Shown piece by piece: positions 1-7,647 of a stretch of DNA of 46,414 nucleotides (within the stretch, counting starts at the first letter, position 1; every line of letters begins with the position of its first letter). The stretch is from Micromonospora phaseoli (GTDB taxonomy: Bacteria > Actinomycetota > Actinomycetes > Mycobacteriales > Micromonosporaceae). The notes beneath the pieces are model-generated. The model had not been told where the DNA came from and searched no databases. It saw only the letters and a list, made by a program, of their open reading frames with translations. The stretch covers positions 1,721 through 48,134 of the forward strand of contig NZ_FNYV01000019.1 in the NCBI RefSeq assembly GCF_900109115.1. Reading direction: 5' to 3'. A program made the position numbers and the translations under genes.

Positions 1-150
1 GGTGACCGCCGTGAGGGCGGTTTCCGTAGCGGTGGTGACCGTCGTGAGGGCGGCTCCCGCGATGGCGGTGGCGCCGGCTTCCGCGGCGGTGACCGCCGTG
101 AAGGCGGCTTCCGCAGCGGTGGTGACCGCCGTGAAGGTGGCTTCCGGGAC
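1..150 (+). repeat. Coding tandem repeats (RGG-type units)
   Basis: Near-identical units beginning GGTGACCG(C/T)CGTGA(A/G)GG start at 1, 34, 88 and 121, with spacings of 33, 54 and 33 bases. All are multiples of three and stay in frame with the CDS, each coding a GGDRREGG-type unit. The array continues upstream out of the window. The spacing suggests expansion and contraction by slippage or unequal recombination while the frame is kept. Confidence 0.8.
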
Positions 151-1344
151 CGCTCCCCGCAAGGTGCGGGTGGCTTCGGTGAGCGCCGCGACGGCGGTTT
201 CCGTCGTGGGCCCGACGGCCGCGACGGCGAGCGCCGGGACCGGGGCTTCCGGGACGATCGGGGCGGCGAGCGTCACTCCGGTCGGCGGGATGACCGGGAC
301 GGGCGCGAGCAGGCCGAGGACCAACGTACGCAGGCCCCCGAACTGCCCGACGAGATCGTCGCGACCGACCTGGACAAGGACGTCCGTGCCGAGCTGCTGT
401 CGTTGGCGAAGCCAATCGCGGACACCGTCGCCCGTCACCTCGTGGCGACCGGGCAACTGATCGACGAGGATTCGACTGAGGCGCTCGCCCACGCGCTGGC
501 CGCACGCCGTCTCGCGTCGCGGATCTCCGCGGTCCGGGAGGCGGTCGGTCTGGCGTCGTACCACGCGGGGGAGTGGCAGTCGGCGATCGCCGAGCTGCGG
601 ACGTACCACCGGATGAGCGGGGCGCAGAGCCACCTCGCGGTGATCGCGGACTGCGAGCGGGCCCTGGGCCGGCCGGAGCGTGCCATCGACCTGTTCCGCG
701 GCGCGGAGCAGGAGAAGCTGGACCCGGCCGTCGCGATCGAGTTGCTGATCGTGGCCGCCGGCGCACGAGGCGACCTGGGTCAGCGGGACGCGGCCGTGGC
801 GATGCTCCAGGTCCCCGAGTTGACCACCGACACCGCCCAGCCGTGGACGGCCCGGCTGCGGTACGCGTACGCCGACGCGCTGCTGGCCGTTGGTCGGCGC
901 GCCGAGGCACGGGAATGGTTCTCCCGCGCGTCCGAGGTCGACACCGACGCGGAGACCGATGCGGCCGAGCGGCTCCTTGAGCTCGACGGTGTGGTCATCG
1001 AGGGCGACGACCAGGACGAGGTGGCCGAGGAACTCGCCGCCGACCCTGGTGCCCCCGGCGCTGTGCCGGCCCGACCGGACGCCGACGTGTCCGGGGAGAC
1101 GGTCGCCGCGCTCGGCGAGCCGATCGTGGAGTCTGCCGAGGGCGACGTGGACAACGACCCGGTCGACGCGGAACCAACCGTTGACGCCCCAACCGTTGAC
1201 GACCTGGCCGGCGACGACTCGGGCGAGGACAGCGCGGCCGAAAGCAGAGCGACCGAGGACCCGTCGTCCGAGGCCGTGCCGTCTGACGGCGAGGAACGCC
1301 GTGAGGACGACGGGCCGCAGCAGCCGGAGACGCAGCAGCGATGA
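1..1344 (+). CDS. RG/G-repeat plus TPR-like protein (5' end outside window)
   Basis: The reading frame is open from base 1, so the start lies upstream; 447 codons are visible. The first ~105 residues are a low-complexity Arg/Gly/Asp region with repeats of the type GGDRREGGFRS, like the RGG boxes of RNA-binding proteins. Residues ~120-325 are helical with TPR-like Ala/Leu periodicity (for example LAARRLASRISAVREAVGLA). The last ~110 residues are very acidic and Asp/Glu/Val rich. The stop TGA overlaps the ATG of the next gene (ATGA at 1341-1344), so the two are probably translationally coupled. Its position before the HAD phosphatase matches Rv1691 in mycobacteria. The function is unknown; RNA or ribosome association is only an inference from the RGG region. 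Confidence 0.8.
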   Translation, partial: GDRREGGFRSGGDRREGGSRDGGGAGFRGGDRREGGFRSGGDRREGGFRDRSPQGAGGFGERRDGGFRRGPDGRDGERRDRGFRDDRGGERHSGRRDDRDGREQAEDQRTQAPELPDEIVATDLDKDVRAELLSLAKPIADTVARHLVATGQLIDEDSTEALAHALAARRLASRISAVREAVGLASYHAGEWQSAIAELRTYHRMSGAQSHLAVIADCERALGRPERAIDLFRGAEQEKLDPAVAIELLIVAAGARGDLGQRDAAVAMLQVPELTTDTAQPWTARLRYAYADALLAVGRRAEAREWFSRASEVDTDAETDAAERLLELDGVVIEGDDQDEVAEELAADPGAPGAVPARPDADVSGETVAALGEPIVESAEGDVDNDPVDAEPTVDAPTVDDLAGDDSGEDSAAESRATEDPSSEAVPSDGEERREDDGPQQPETQQR

Positions 1345-2360
1345 GCGGTGCCGGGGAACGGTTGGTCGACAGTTACGCCCTGGTCGTCTTCGACCTGGAC
1401 GGGGTGATCTACCTGATCGACCAGCCGATCCCCGGCGCGGTCGAGGCGGTCGCGCGGCTACACGGCGAGGGCCGAGCTGTGGCGTACGCCACGAACAACG
1501 CCTCGCGGCGGGCCCGTGACGTGGCCGACCTGCTCACCGGGATGGGTGTGCAGGCGCGGCCGGATGAGGTGCTCACCAGCGCGGCTGCCACCGCACAGCT
1601 GCTCGGTGAGCGGCTGCCCGCCGGCGCGCCGGTGCTCGTGGTGGGTGCCGAGGCGCTCCGGACCGAGATCAGTGAGGCGGGCCTGACTCCGGTATCCACC
1701 GCCGACGAGTCGCCGGTCGCGGTGGTCCAGGGGTACGGCCCGAAGGTGGGCTGGGCCGATCTGGCCGAGGCCGCGGTGGCGGTACGCGGCGGTGCGACCT
1801 GGATCGCCACCAACACCGACCGGACCCTGCCCAGCGGACGCGGACCGCTGCCGGGCAACGGAGCGTTGGTCGCCGCGCTGGCCACCGCGCTCGGCCGGGA
1901 GCCGGACGAGATCGTCGGCAAGCCGGCGCCGGAGCTGTTCGCCACCGCCGCCCGCCGGGCGGCCGAGGGCCGGACGCTGGTCGTGGGCGACCGCCTGGAC
2001 ACGGACATCGAGGGCGCCAACCGGGCCGGTCTGGACAGTCTGCTGGTCCTCACCGGGGTCAGCGACGCCGCCGAGCTGCTCGCCGCCCCGTCGCAACGCC
2101 GGCCAACGTACGTCTCGTGGGACCTGACCGGGCTGTTCGACCCGACCGAGGTGGTGCGGGTACCGGCTCCGGGCGCGGACAACGGCGGCTGGCATGTGGT
2201 GGCCGGCGCCGATGGCTGGGAACTCTCCGGCTCGGGGCGGCCGCTGGATGCGCTCGCCGCCCTCTGCGCGGTTGCCTGGGGGCGGCACCCGGCCGGTCCG
2301 CCCGGTTCGGCGTCCCCGGAGGCGGCGAAGGCGCTGGAGACCCTCGGTCTGACGTCCTGA
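1341..2360 (+). CDS. HAD-IIA family phosphatase
   Basis: A 339-residue protein of the haloacid dehalogenase superfamily, subfamily IIA (NagD/PGP type). Motif I is DLDG at 18-21 with the nucleophile Asp18 and acid/base Asp20. Motif II is TNN at 51-53, the motif III Lys is in GKPAPE at 193-198, and motif IV is GDRLDTDI at 216-223, which binds Mg2+. The cap sits between motifs II and III. The mycobacterial gene at this position (Rv1692) is described as a glycerol-3-phosphate phosphatase that recycles polar heads of phospholipids; the same role is plausible but not shown by sequence alone. The C-terminal ~70 residues form an extra tail. The start overlaps the preceding stop (ATGA). Confidence 0.88.
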   Translation: MSGAGERLVDSYALVVFDLDGVIYLIDQPIPGAVEAVARLHGEGRAVAYATNNASRRARDVADLLTGMGVQARPDEVLTSAAATAQLLGERLPAGAPVLVVGAEALRTEISEAGLTPVSTADESPVAVVQGYGPKVGWADLAEAAVAVRGGATWIATNTDRTLPSGRGPLPGNGALVAALATALGREPDEIVGKPAPELFATAARRAAEGRTLVVGDRLDTDIEGANRAGLDSLLVLTGVSDAAELLAAPSQRRPTYVSWDLTGLFDPTEVVRVPAPGADNGGWHVVAGADGWELSGSGRPLDALAALCAVAWGRHPAGPPGSASPEAAKALETLGLTS

Positions 2361-2375
2361 CCGGAGCCGGTCCGC

Positions 2376-2717
2376 TCAGAGAAGCTTGCGCAGCTTCAAC
2401 AGGTCGAACGGGTTCGCCTTGATCGACACTCGGCGGTTGGCGACCGCACGGGTCACATCGAGGTCACCCCGGACCAGGGCGACCAGGTCGTCGCTGCTGG
2501 CGCTGATGGCGATCTTCGCCTTGGGGTCGTCACCGTCGGTCAGGTTCACCAGCCGGCCGCCGGTGAGTCGACCGTGAAAGGCGGTCTCCAGGTCGCTGAT
2601 CCGGCAGGCCAGGGTGCGGTCCAGGTCGATCCGCTCACGGACGGTCTCCGCATTGCGTTCGAGCCGTTCGGCCAGGTCCTGCAACGCCTGCCGACACTCG
2701 TCCACGGTGGCCACCAT
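2376..2717 (-). CDS. Small SCP2-like (sterol carrier type) protein
   Basis: A 113-residue protein facing the opposite way to its neighbours. The C-terminal half (SDLETAFHGRLTGGRLVNL, then AKIAISASSDDLVALVRGD) has the alternating hydrophobic pattern and the TDDLVALV-like helix seen in SCP2/alkyl-sulfatase C-terminal domains, which bind lipids. The N-terminal ~45 residues are a predicted helical segment. A strong AGGAGG lies just before the ATG at 2717; the GTG at 2714 has the better spacing, so the start could be one codon shorter. Its stop lies 16 bases from the stop of the convergent HAD gene. Function in the cell is unknown. Confidence 0.65.
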   Translation of the reverse strand: MVATVDECRQALQDLAERLERNAETVRERIDLDRTLACRISDLETAFHGRLTGGRLVNLTDGDDPKAKIAISASSDDLVALVRGDLDVTRAVANRRVSIKANPFDLLKLRKLL

Positions 2718-2825
2718 CGCCTCCTCGCCACACCACGTCGTCTCCCGGGCACGGTACCGCACAGGGCGGTACCGGCGGCCCGGTAGCGTGACACCTGCAG
2801 AGCCGCCGGGTGAAAGGACTCAGGC

Positions 2826-3368
2826 ATGCAGGACGCGTGGCGCGCATACCTCGAACTGGCCATGGGCCTGACGGAGGCGCCCCGGAAGAAGGCGCAGGAC
2901 GCGGTGCGCCGGGCGATGGGCTCGACCGGAGCGACGGCGGCACAGCTCCAGACGCTCGCCGAGGAGCTGCGCTCGACCGGTGCGGCCAACCGCGAGGCGC
3001 TGACCAAGTTGGTGCGGTTCGAGGTCGAGCGTGCGCTCGGTGCGGTGGGCCTGGCCACCTCCGAGGAGGTCGTCGAGCTGGAGCGCCGGGTACGCGAGTT
3101 GGAACGTCAGCTTCGCGCGGCCCCCGGCGTTCCCGGTGCCGGCGCCGCAGCGAGCGCCACGACGCCCGCCGAGGTGCCGTCTGTCGGCACGCCCGCCACC
3201 GCGGCCGCCGCGCCGCCGAGCAAAGCGGTCGCGAAGAAAGCCGTGGCGAAGAAGGCCGTGGCGAAGAAGGTGCCCGGCACGGTCGTGAGTACCGCCGACG
3301 AAAGTCCGGCGGCCCGGCCGGCGAAGGCCACCCCGGCCCGCCGACCGCGACCGGACGGTGCCGCGTGA
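2826..3368 (+). CDS. Phasin-like coiled-coil protein with Lys/Ala tail
   Basis: A 180-residue protein. Residues 1-45 are helical and resemble the N-terminus of phasin or polyhydroxyalkanoate granule-associated-like proteins. Residues ~45-100 form a likely coiled coil with heptad Leu/Val and charged residues (EEVVELERRVRELERQL). The rest is Ala/Pro/Thr rich and contains three repeats of KKAVA around residue 135, like the basic tails of actinobacterial histone-H1-like proteins. A GAAAGGA Shine-Dalgarno stands about 8 bases before the ATG. The basic tail could bind nucleic acid or the membrane surface; the role is not known. It lies between the HAD phosphatase and tlyA. Confidence 0.7.
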   Translation: MQDAWRAYLELAMGLTEAPRKKAQDAVRRAMGSTGATAAQLQTLAEELRSTGAANREALTKLVRFEVERALGAVGLATSEEVVELERRVRELERQLRAAPGVPGAGAAASATTPAEVPSVGTPATAAAAPPSKAVAKKAVAKKAVAKKVPGTVVSTADESPAARPAKATPARRPRPDGAA

Positions 3369-3468
3369 GCTGGCCAGCCGCTCGGGTCAGCCGCCACGGC
3401 GCACAGGTGCGTGGTGGGCGGGCCGACCGGGACGGCGCCGGCACGACCGGGCGGGTCGGAGTGCGGGC

Positions 3469-3678
3469 GTGAGCGCGCCACGGCCCGGTCCGCCGCCAGG
3501 TCCGCCACCCCGGCAATGGTCCGGTGACGGCAGCGAGGACGCCGGTCACCCGGCGGTGGACGCCGCGGTGCGGGCGATCGCCAACGCTGCGGCCCTCGCC
3601 CCGGCGGATCAGATCGCCCAGTACGAGGCCGCGTACCAGACGTTGCGGGAAACGCTGGCCACCATCGACCAGGCCTGA
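3469..3678 (+). CDS. Small conserved-position protein before tlyA
   Basis: A 69-residue protein from a GTG at 3469 with GGAG seven bases upstream. The frame is open further upstream to 3358, but that part reads like out-of-frame Arg/Gly-rich sequence. The N-terminus is Pro-rich; the C-terminal ~45 residues (VDAAVRAIANAAALAPADQI and onward) form an amphipathic helix pair. A small gene is found at the same place before tlyA in mycobacteria (Rv1693). It stops 15 bases before tlyA, so it is probably in the same transcript. No function can be assigned. Confidence 0.55.
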   Translation: MSAPRPGPPPGPPPRQWSGDGSEDAGHPAVDAAVRAIANAAALAPADQIAQYEAAYQTLRETLATIDQA

Positions 3679-3693
3679 GGAGGCCGTCTACCC

Positions 3694-4554
3694 ATGGCAC
3701 GTCGTAACCGGTTGGACGCCGAACTCGTCCGCCGTGGCCTGGCCCGCTCCCGCGAGCAGGCGGTGGCGCTGGTGGAGGCGGGCCGGGTCCAGCTGCGCGG
3801 GGTGCCGGCACGCAAGGCCGCCGCGATGGTCGATCCCGCCGACCCGTTGCTGGTCAGGGGCGCCGACCCCACCTTGGAGTACGTCTCCAGGGGCGGCCAC
3901 AAGCTGGCCGGCGCGCTCGCCGCGTTCGCGCCCGATGGGCTGGTCGTTACCGGCCGGCGTTGCCTCGATGCCGGCGCGTCCACCGGCGGCTTCACCGATG
4001 TGCTGCTGCGCGCCGGGGCGGCCGAGGTGGTGGCGGTCGACGTCGGCTACGGGCAGCTGGCCTGGTCGCTGCGTACCGACGAGCGGGTGCGGGTCTTCGA
4101 ACGGACCAATGTGCGGGCGTTGACCCCCGAGGTGATCGGTGGCCAGGTGGAGCTGACGGTCGCCGATCTGTCGTTCATCTCGCTGCGGCTGGTGCTGCCG
4201 GCGCTCGCCGCCTGCACCCGAGCCGATGGCGACCTGGCGCTCATGGTCAAGCCTCAGTTCGAGGTGGGCAAGGAGCGGGTCGGCGCGGGCGGGGTGGTGC
4301 GTGACCCGGCGCTGCGGGCCGAGGCGGTGCTGGATGTGGCGGCAGCCGCCGCGACGTCGCGGCTGGGTCTGGTGGACCTGGCCGCCAGCCCGCTGCCGGG
4401 GCCGAGCGGCAATGTCGAGTTCTTCGTATGGTTACGCCGGGACGCGCCGCCGGCCGACCCGGAGCGGGTGCGGGCCGTGGTGGCGGCCGGACCGCAGGGA
4501 GCGGCGGCGTCCGGCGACGCGCCGGCCGAGGCGACGGAGGAGGTGGCCACGTGA
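3694..4554 (+). CDS. tlyA: TlyA 16S/23S rRNA 2'-O-methyltransferase
   Basis: A 286-residue protein with an N-terminal S4 RNA-binding domain (residues ~4-60) and an FtsJ/RrmJ-type methyltransferase domain. The SAM motif is LDAGASTGGF at 91-100. The catalytic tetrad K-D-K-E is visible as Lys70 (RGGHK), Asp158 (VADLSF), Lys186 (MVKPQFE) and Glu242 (NVEFFVW). TlyA in mycobacteria methylates 16S C1409 and 23S C1920 and makes ribosomes sensitive to capreomycin and viomycin; the family is also called hemolysin A. AGGAGG stands nine bases before the ATG. The stop is inside a repeat unit (GTGA at 4551). Confidence 0.95.
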   Translation: MARRNRLDAELVRRGLARSREQAVALVEAGRVQLRGVPARKAAAMVDPADPLLVRGADPTLEYVSRGGHKLAGALAAFAPDGLVVTGRRCLDAGASTGGFTDVLLRAGAAEVVAVDVGYGQLAWSLRTDERVRVFERTNVRALTPEVIGGQVELTVADLSFISLRLVLPALAACTRADGDLALMVKPQFEVGKERVGAGGVVRDPALRAEAVLDVAAAAATSRLGLVDLAASPLPGPSGNVEFFVWLRRDAPPADPERVRAVVAAGPQGAAASGDAPAEATEEVAT

Positions 4555-4665
4555 GCGAGCGTCAGCGAGCGAACCATCAGTGCGGTGCGTTGGTGTCTCG
4601 TGGCGGCATGGAGCGAAGCGGAGTGCCGTCATGAGCGAGCGTCGGCGAGCGAACCATCAGTGCGG
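4551..4665 (+). repeat. Two 35-bp start-codon-bearing repeats between tlyA and NAD kinase
   Basis: 4551-4585 and 4631-4665 are 35-base units that differ at two positions. Each begins with GTGAGCGAGC or ATGAGCGAGC and ends with GAACCATCAGTGCGG. Each could begin a short peptide (M-S-E-R-x-R-A-N-H-Q-C). The spacer contains the related string GGAGCGAAGCGGAG. The first unit overlaps the tlyA stop. Similar GAGCGA-type units occur at 12361-12433 and before der. The repeats push the likely NAD kinase start ~150 bases away from tlyA. Confidence 0.7.
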
Positions 4666-4704
4666 ATCGGGATGCCGGGCGGTTCTGGTCGGGCGGGCGT
4701 CGCG

Positions 4705-5589
4705 GTGAGCCGCACGGCACTGCTGGTGACGCACACCGGCCGTCGGCGCAGCACCGAGCATGCCCGTACGGTCGCCGCCGACCTGATTGCCGCCGGCTTC
4801 GAGGTGCGGGTGGTGGCCGAGGAGGCCGAGGACCTCGACCTGCCGGGTGTGGTGCCGGTGACCGGGCCACAGGCGGCCGAGGGTGCCGAGATCGTCTTCG
4901 CGCTCGGTGGGGACGGCACCTTCCTGCGCGCGGCGGAACTGGCCCGGCCGGCCAAGGTACCGCTGCTCGGTATCAACCTCGGCAAGGTCGGTTTCCTCGC
5001 CGAGGCGGAAATCGGTGATCTCGACGTCGCGGTCCGCGACGTGGTGGGTCGCAACTACAGCGTCGACGAGCGGCTCACCCTCGACGTGACCGCGGAGTTC
5101 GACGGCGGGCCGACGATCGAGTCGTGGGCACTCAACGAGATCAGTGTCGAGAAGGGCGAGCGGGCCCAGATGCTGGAGCTGCTCGTCGACGTCGACGGAC
5201 GCCCGCTGTCGCGTTACGGCTGCGACGGCGTGGTCTGCGCCACCCCGACCGGCTCCACGGCGTATGCCTTCTCCGGCGGCGGGCCGGTGGTCTGGCCGGA
5301 GGTGGAGGCGTTGCTGCTGGTGCCGATCAGCGCGCACGCGTTGTTCAGCCGACCACTGGTGACGGCGCCCACCTCGACTTTCTCGATCACCGTCGATCCG
5401 TTCACCACGCTCGCGGTGCTCTGCTGCGACGGGCGCCGGGTCTACGATCTGCCGCCGGGGGCCCGGGTCACCGTCCGGCGGGGCACCCTGCCGGTGCGGG
5501 TGGTGCGGCTGCGGGACCGTTCGTTCACCGCCCGCCTGGTGGCGAAGTTCGACCTGCCGGTGCACGGCTGGCGGGGCAATCGTCGCTGA
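4705..5589 (+). CDS. nadK: NAD kinase
   Basis: A 294-residue ATP- or polyphosphate-dependent NAD+ kinase that makes NADP+. The nucleotide site GGDGT is at 68-72 and the NAD site includes NEISVEK at 144-150 and TGSTAY at 182-187, followed by the Gly-rich FSGGGPV turn. The Gly/Phe-rich NLGKVGFLAE at 91-100 is also typical. The frame is open upstream to 4585, across the repeat units. The GTG at 4705 is chosen because family similarity begins at RTALLVTHTGR; an ATG at 4672 is an alternative. The order tlyA-nadK-recN is the same as in mycobacteria (Rv1694-Rv1696). Confidence 0.93.
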   Translation: MSRTALLVTHTGRRRSTEHARTVAADLIAAGFEVRVVAEEAEDLDLPGVVPVTGPQAAEGAEIVFALGGDGTFLRAAELARPAKVPLLGINLGKVGFLAEAEIGDLDVAVRDVVGRNYSVDERLTLDVTAEFDGGPTIESWALNEISVEKGERAQMLELLVDVDGRPLSRYGCDGVVCATPTGSTAYAFSGGGPVVWPEVEALLLVPISAHALFSRPLVTAPTSTFSITVDPFTTLAVLCCDGRRVYDLPPGARVTVRRGTLPVRVVRLRDRSFTARLVAKFDLPVHGWRGNRR

Positions 5590-5771
5590 CGGCTGCGGCG
5601 GCGACGCGCGGCGGCGACACCGTCCGGGCTGGACCGCTGTGGTAGGCGTCGCCCAGGCGTCCGAAGATGGGTGTCGCCGCTGGTCCGACCCGCACCGTGG
5701 CGTTGCCCGCAGGGCTGTGGACGTCGCGTCGGCTGGTCAAGTGTCGTGCCTCGCGTCTACTGTCGGGTGCT

Positions 5772-7529
5772 GTGCTGGAGGAGCTGCGCATCACCGGGTT
5801 GGGCGTCATCGAGGACACGACACTGTCGCTGACCGGCGGCATGAACGTCATCACCGGGGAGACCGGTGCCGGCAAGACGATGGTGGTGACCGGCCTCGGC
5901 CTGCTCTTCGGCGGCCGGGCTGACGCCGGGCGGGTACGGGCCGAGCCCGGCCGCGCCGTCGTCGAGGGCCGGCTGCGCCTCGATGGCCGGGTGGCGGGGG
6001 TGGTGCACGCCCGGATCGTCGACGCCGGGGGTGAGCCCGACGAGGACGGGTCGGTGCTGCTGAGCCGGACGGTCACCGTCGAGGGCCGGTCCCGGGCGCA
6101 CCTGGGTGGGCGTGGCATGCCGGTGTCGATGCTCGGCGAGGTGGGTGAGCAGGTGGTGGCGGTGCACGGTCAGTCCGACCAGCTGCGCCTGCTGCGCCCG
6201 GCCGAGCAGCGGGCCGCGCTGGACCGGTTCGCCGGCCCGGAGCACGAGAAGCTGCTCGACGCGACGCGCGAGGCGTACACGCAGTGGCGGCGGGTGGTCG
6301 ACGACCTGGCGGACCGGCGACGCAACGCGCGAGAACGCCACCAGGAGGCGGATCTGCTGCGGTTGGGTCTCGACGAGATCACCCGGGTCGATCCGCAGCC
6401 CGGTGAGGACGACGAGTTGAAGGCCGAGGCGCAGCGGCTGGAGCACGCGGAGGGTCTGCGTACCGCGGCACAGTTGGCCCACCAGTGCGTGGCCGGCGGG
6501 CTGGAGGCGACCGACGACACCCCGGACGTCTCGACGCTGCTCGGCGCGGCCCGACGGACGTTGGAGGCGCAGGCCGCCACGGACCCGGCCCTCGGTGAGC
6601 TGTCCGCCCGACTCGAGGAGGCGGCCACCCTGGTGGCTGACGTCTCCGTGGAGCTGTCGGCGTACCTCGCCGGTCTGGACGCCGACCCGGCCCGGTTGCA
6701 GGCCCTCTACGAGCGGCGTGCCGCGCTGCGCGCGCTGACCCGCAAGTACGCCGACGACGTCGACGGCGTCATCGCCTGGGCGGAGCGGGCCCGGACCCGA
6801 CTCTCCGACCTGGACACCTCCGACGAGCTCCTCGACGAGCTGGACCGGGAGGCGTCCCGGCTGGCCGCCGAGGTGGCCGAGCTGGCCGGTCGGCTGTCGA
6901 CGTCCCGGCAGGAGGCGGCGGTGCGCTTCGCCGAGCAGGTCACCGTCGAGCTGGCCGGGCTGGCCATGCCGCACGCCCGGGTCGAGGTGGCGGTGCTTCC
7001 CCGGCCGGCCGGTCGGGCCGAGCCCACGTTGCCGGTCAACGGGGTCGAGGTCGGCGTCGCGGCGGACGGCGGCGACGAGGTCGAGCTGCGGCTGCTGGCC
7101 CATCCCGGCGCACCGTCCCTGCCGTTGCAGCGGGGGGCCTCCGGTGGCGAGCTGTCCCGGGTGATGCTCGCCATCGAGGTGGTTTTCGCCGGCTCCGGGG
7201 GGCCACCGACGCTGGTCTTCGACGAGGTCGACGCGGGCGTCGGCGGCCAGGCGGCGGTGGAGATCGGCCGGCGGCTGGCCCGGCTGGCCCGCAGTCACCA
7301 GGTCCTGGTCGTCACGCATCTTCCGCAGGTCGCTGCCTTCGCCGATCGGCACCTGGTGGTGGCGAAGGACACCGGCGGCGCGGTGACCACCAGTGGGGTG
7401 CGGGTGGTGGAGGACACGGAACGGGCGCGCGAACTCGCCCGCATGCTTGCGGGTTTGCCGGATTCGGATCTGGGTATCGCTCACGCGGAGGAGTTGCTGG
7501 CCGTGGCGGCCAGGGAGCGGCGGTCCTGA
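5772..7529 (+). CDS. recN: DNA repair protein RecN
   Basis: A 585-residue SMC-like ATPase acting in recombination repair of double-strand breaks. Walker A is GETGAGKT at 29-36. The middle is two coiled-coil arms (Glu/Arg/Ala rich, residues ~160-360). The ABC signature GASGGELSRV and Walker B PTLVFDEVDAGVGG lie near the C-terminus, followed by the VVTHLPQVAAFAD switch. The GTG at 5772 gives the usual length and N-terminus (LEELRITGLGVIED); the frame is open to 5667 but that part is not conserved in type. The 182 bases before it (5590-5771) hold no visible gene and may contain the promoter; I saw no clear LexA box. Confidence 0.94.
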   Translation: MLEELRITGLGVIEDTTLSLTGGMNVITGETGAGKTMVVTGLGLLFGGRADAGRVRAEPGRAVVEGRLRLDGRVAGVVHARIVDAGGEPDEDGSVLLSRTVTVEGRSRAHLGGRGMPVSMLGEVGEQVVAVHGQSDQLRLLRPAEQRAALDRFAGPEHEKLLDATREAYTQWRRVVDDLADRRRNARERHQEADLLRLGLDEITRVDPQPGEDDELKAEAQRLEHAEGLRTAAQLAHQCVAGGLEATDDTPDVSTLLGAARRTLEAQAATDPALGELSARLEEAATLVADVSVELSAYLAGLDADPARLQALYERRAALRALTRKYADDVDGVIAWAERARTRLSDLDTSDELLDELDREASRLAAEVAELAGRLSTSRQEAAVRFAEQVTVELAGLAMPHARVEVAVLPRPAGRAEPTLPVNGVEVGVAADGGDEVELRLLAHPGAPSLPLQRGASGGELSRVMLAIEVVFAGSGGPPTLVFDEVDAGVGGQAAVEIGRRLARLARSHQVLVVTHLPQVAAFADRHLVVAKDTGGAVTTSGVRVVEDTERARELARMLAGLPDSDLGIAHAEELLAVAARERRS

Positions 7530-7545
7530 GACCGTGATTGTGAGC

Positions 7546-7579
7546 GGAGGCACATCGGCCCTCGCTCAGATGTGCTTCC
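7546..7579 (+). terminator. Hairpin behind recN
   Basis: An 11-bp stem (7546-7556 with 7569-7579, one G-T pair) around a 12-base loop, 16 bases after the recN stop. There is no T-tract, as is common for actinobacterial hairpin terminators. It separates recN from steA. Confidence 0.5.
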
Positions 7580-7604
7580 CTGGGTAGGCGGCCCTGCTCA
7601 GGCA

Positions 7605-7614
7605 TGTCGCGACA
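7605..7614. promoter_or_regulatory. Perfect palindrome TGTCGCGACA upstream of steA
   Basis: A 10-bp perfect palindrome 33 bases before the steA start, in the only spacer large enough for a promoter of the steA-steB cluster. It has the shape of a dimeric regulator half-site pair, but no regulator can be named and chance is possible in GC-rich DNA. Confidence 0.25.
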
Positions 7615-7647
7615 GATTCGCCTGCCTCACATGCCAGGATGGTCACG

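Noticed and set aside
2..460. Open frame of 152 codons rich in Ala/Val at the window start
   Set aside because: It is the +1-shifted shadow of the RGG repeat region; the frame starting at base 1 continues without stop into the TPR-like domain.
4585..4704. N-terminal extension of NAD kinase from 4585
   Set aside because: The extension runs through the repeat units and has no family similarity; the GTG at 4705 gives the usual length.
5757..7553. 598-codon antisense frame across recN
   Set aside because: Antisense frames stay open by chance in GC-rich genes; composition is Gly/Arg/Gln/His rich and recN on the other strand is clear.
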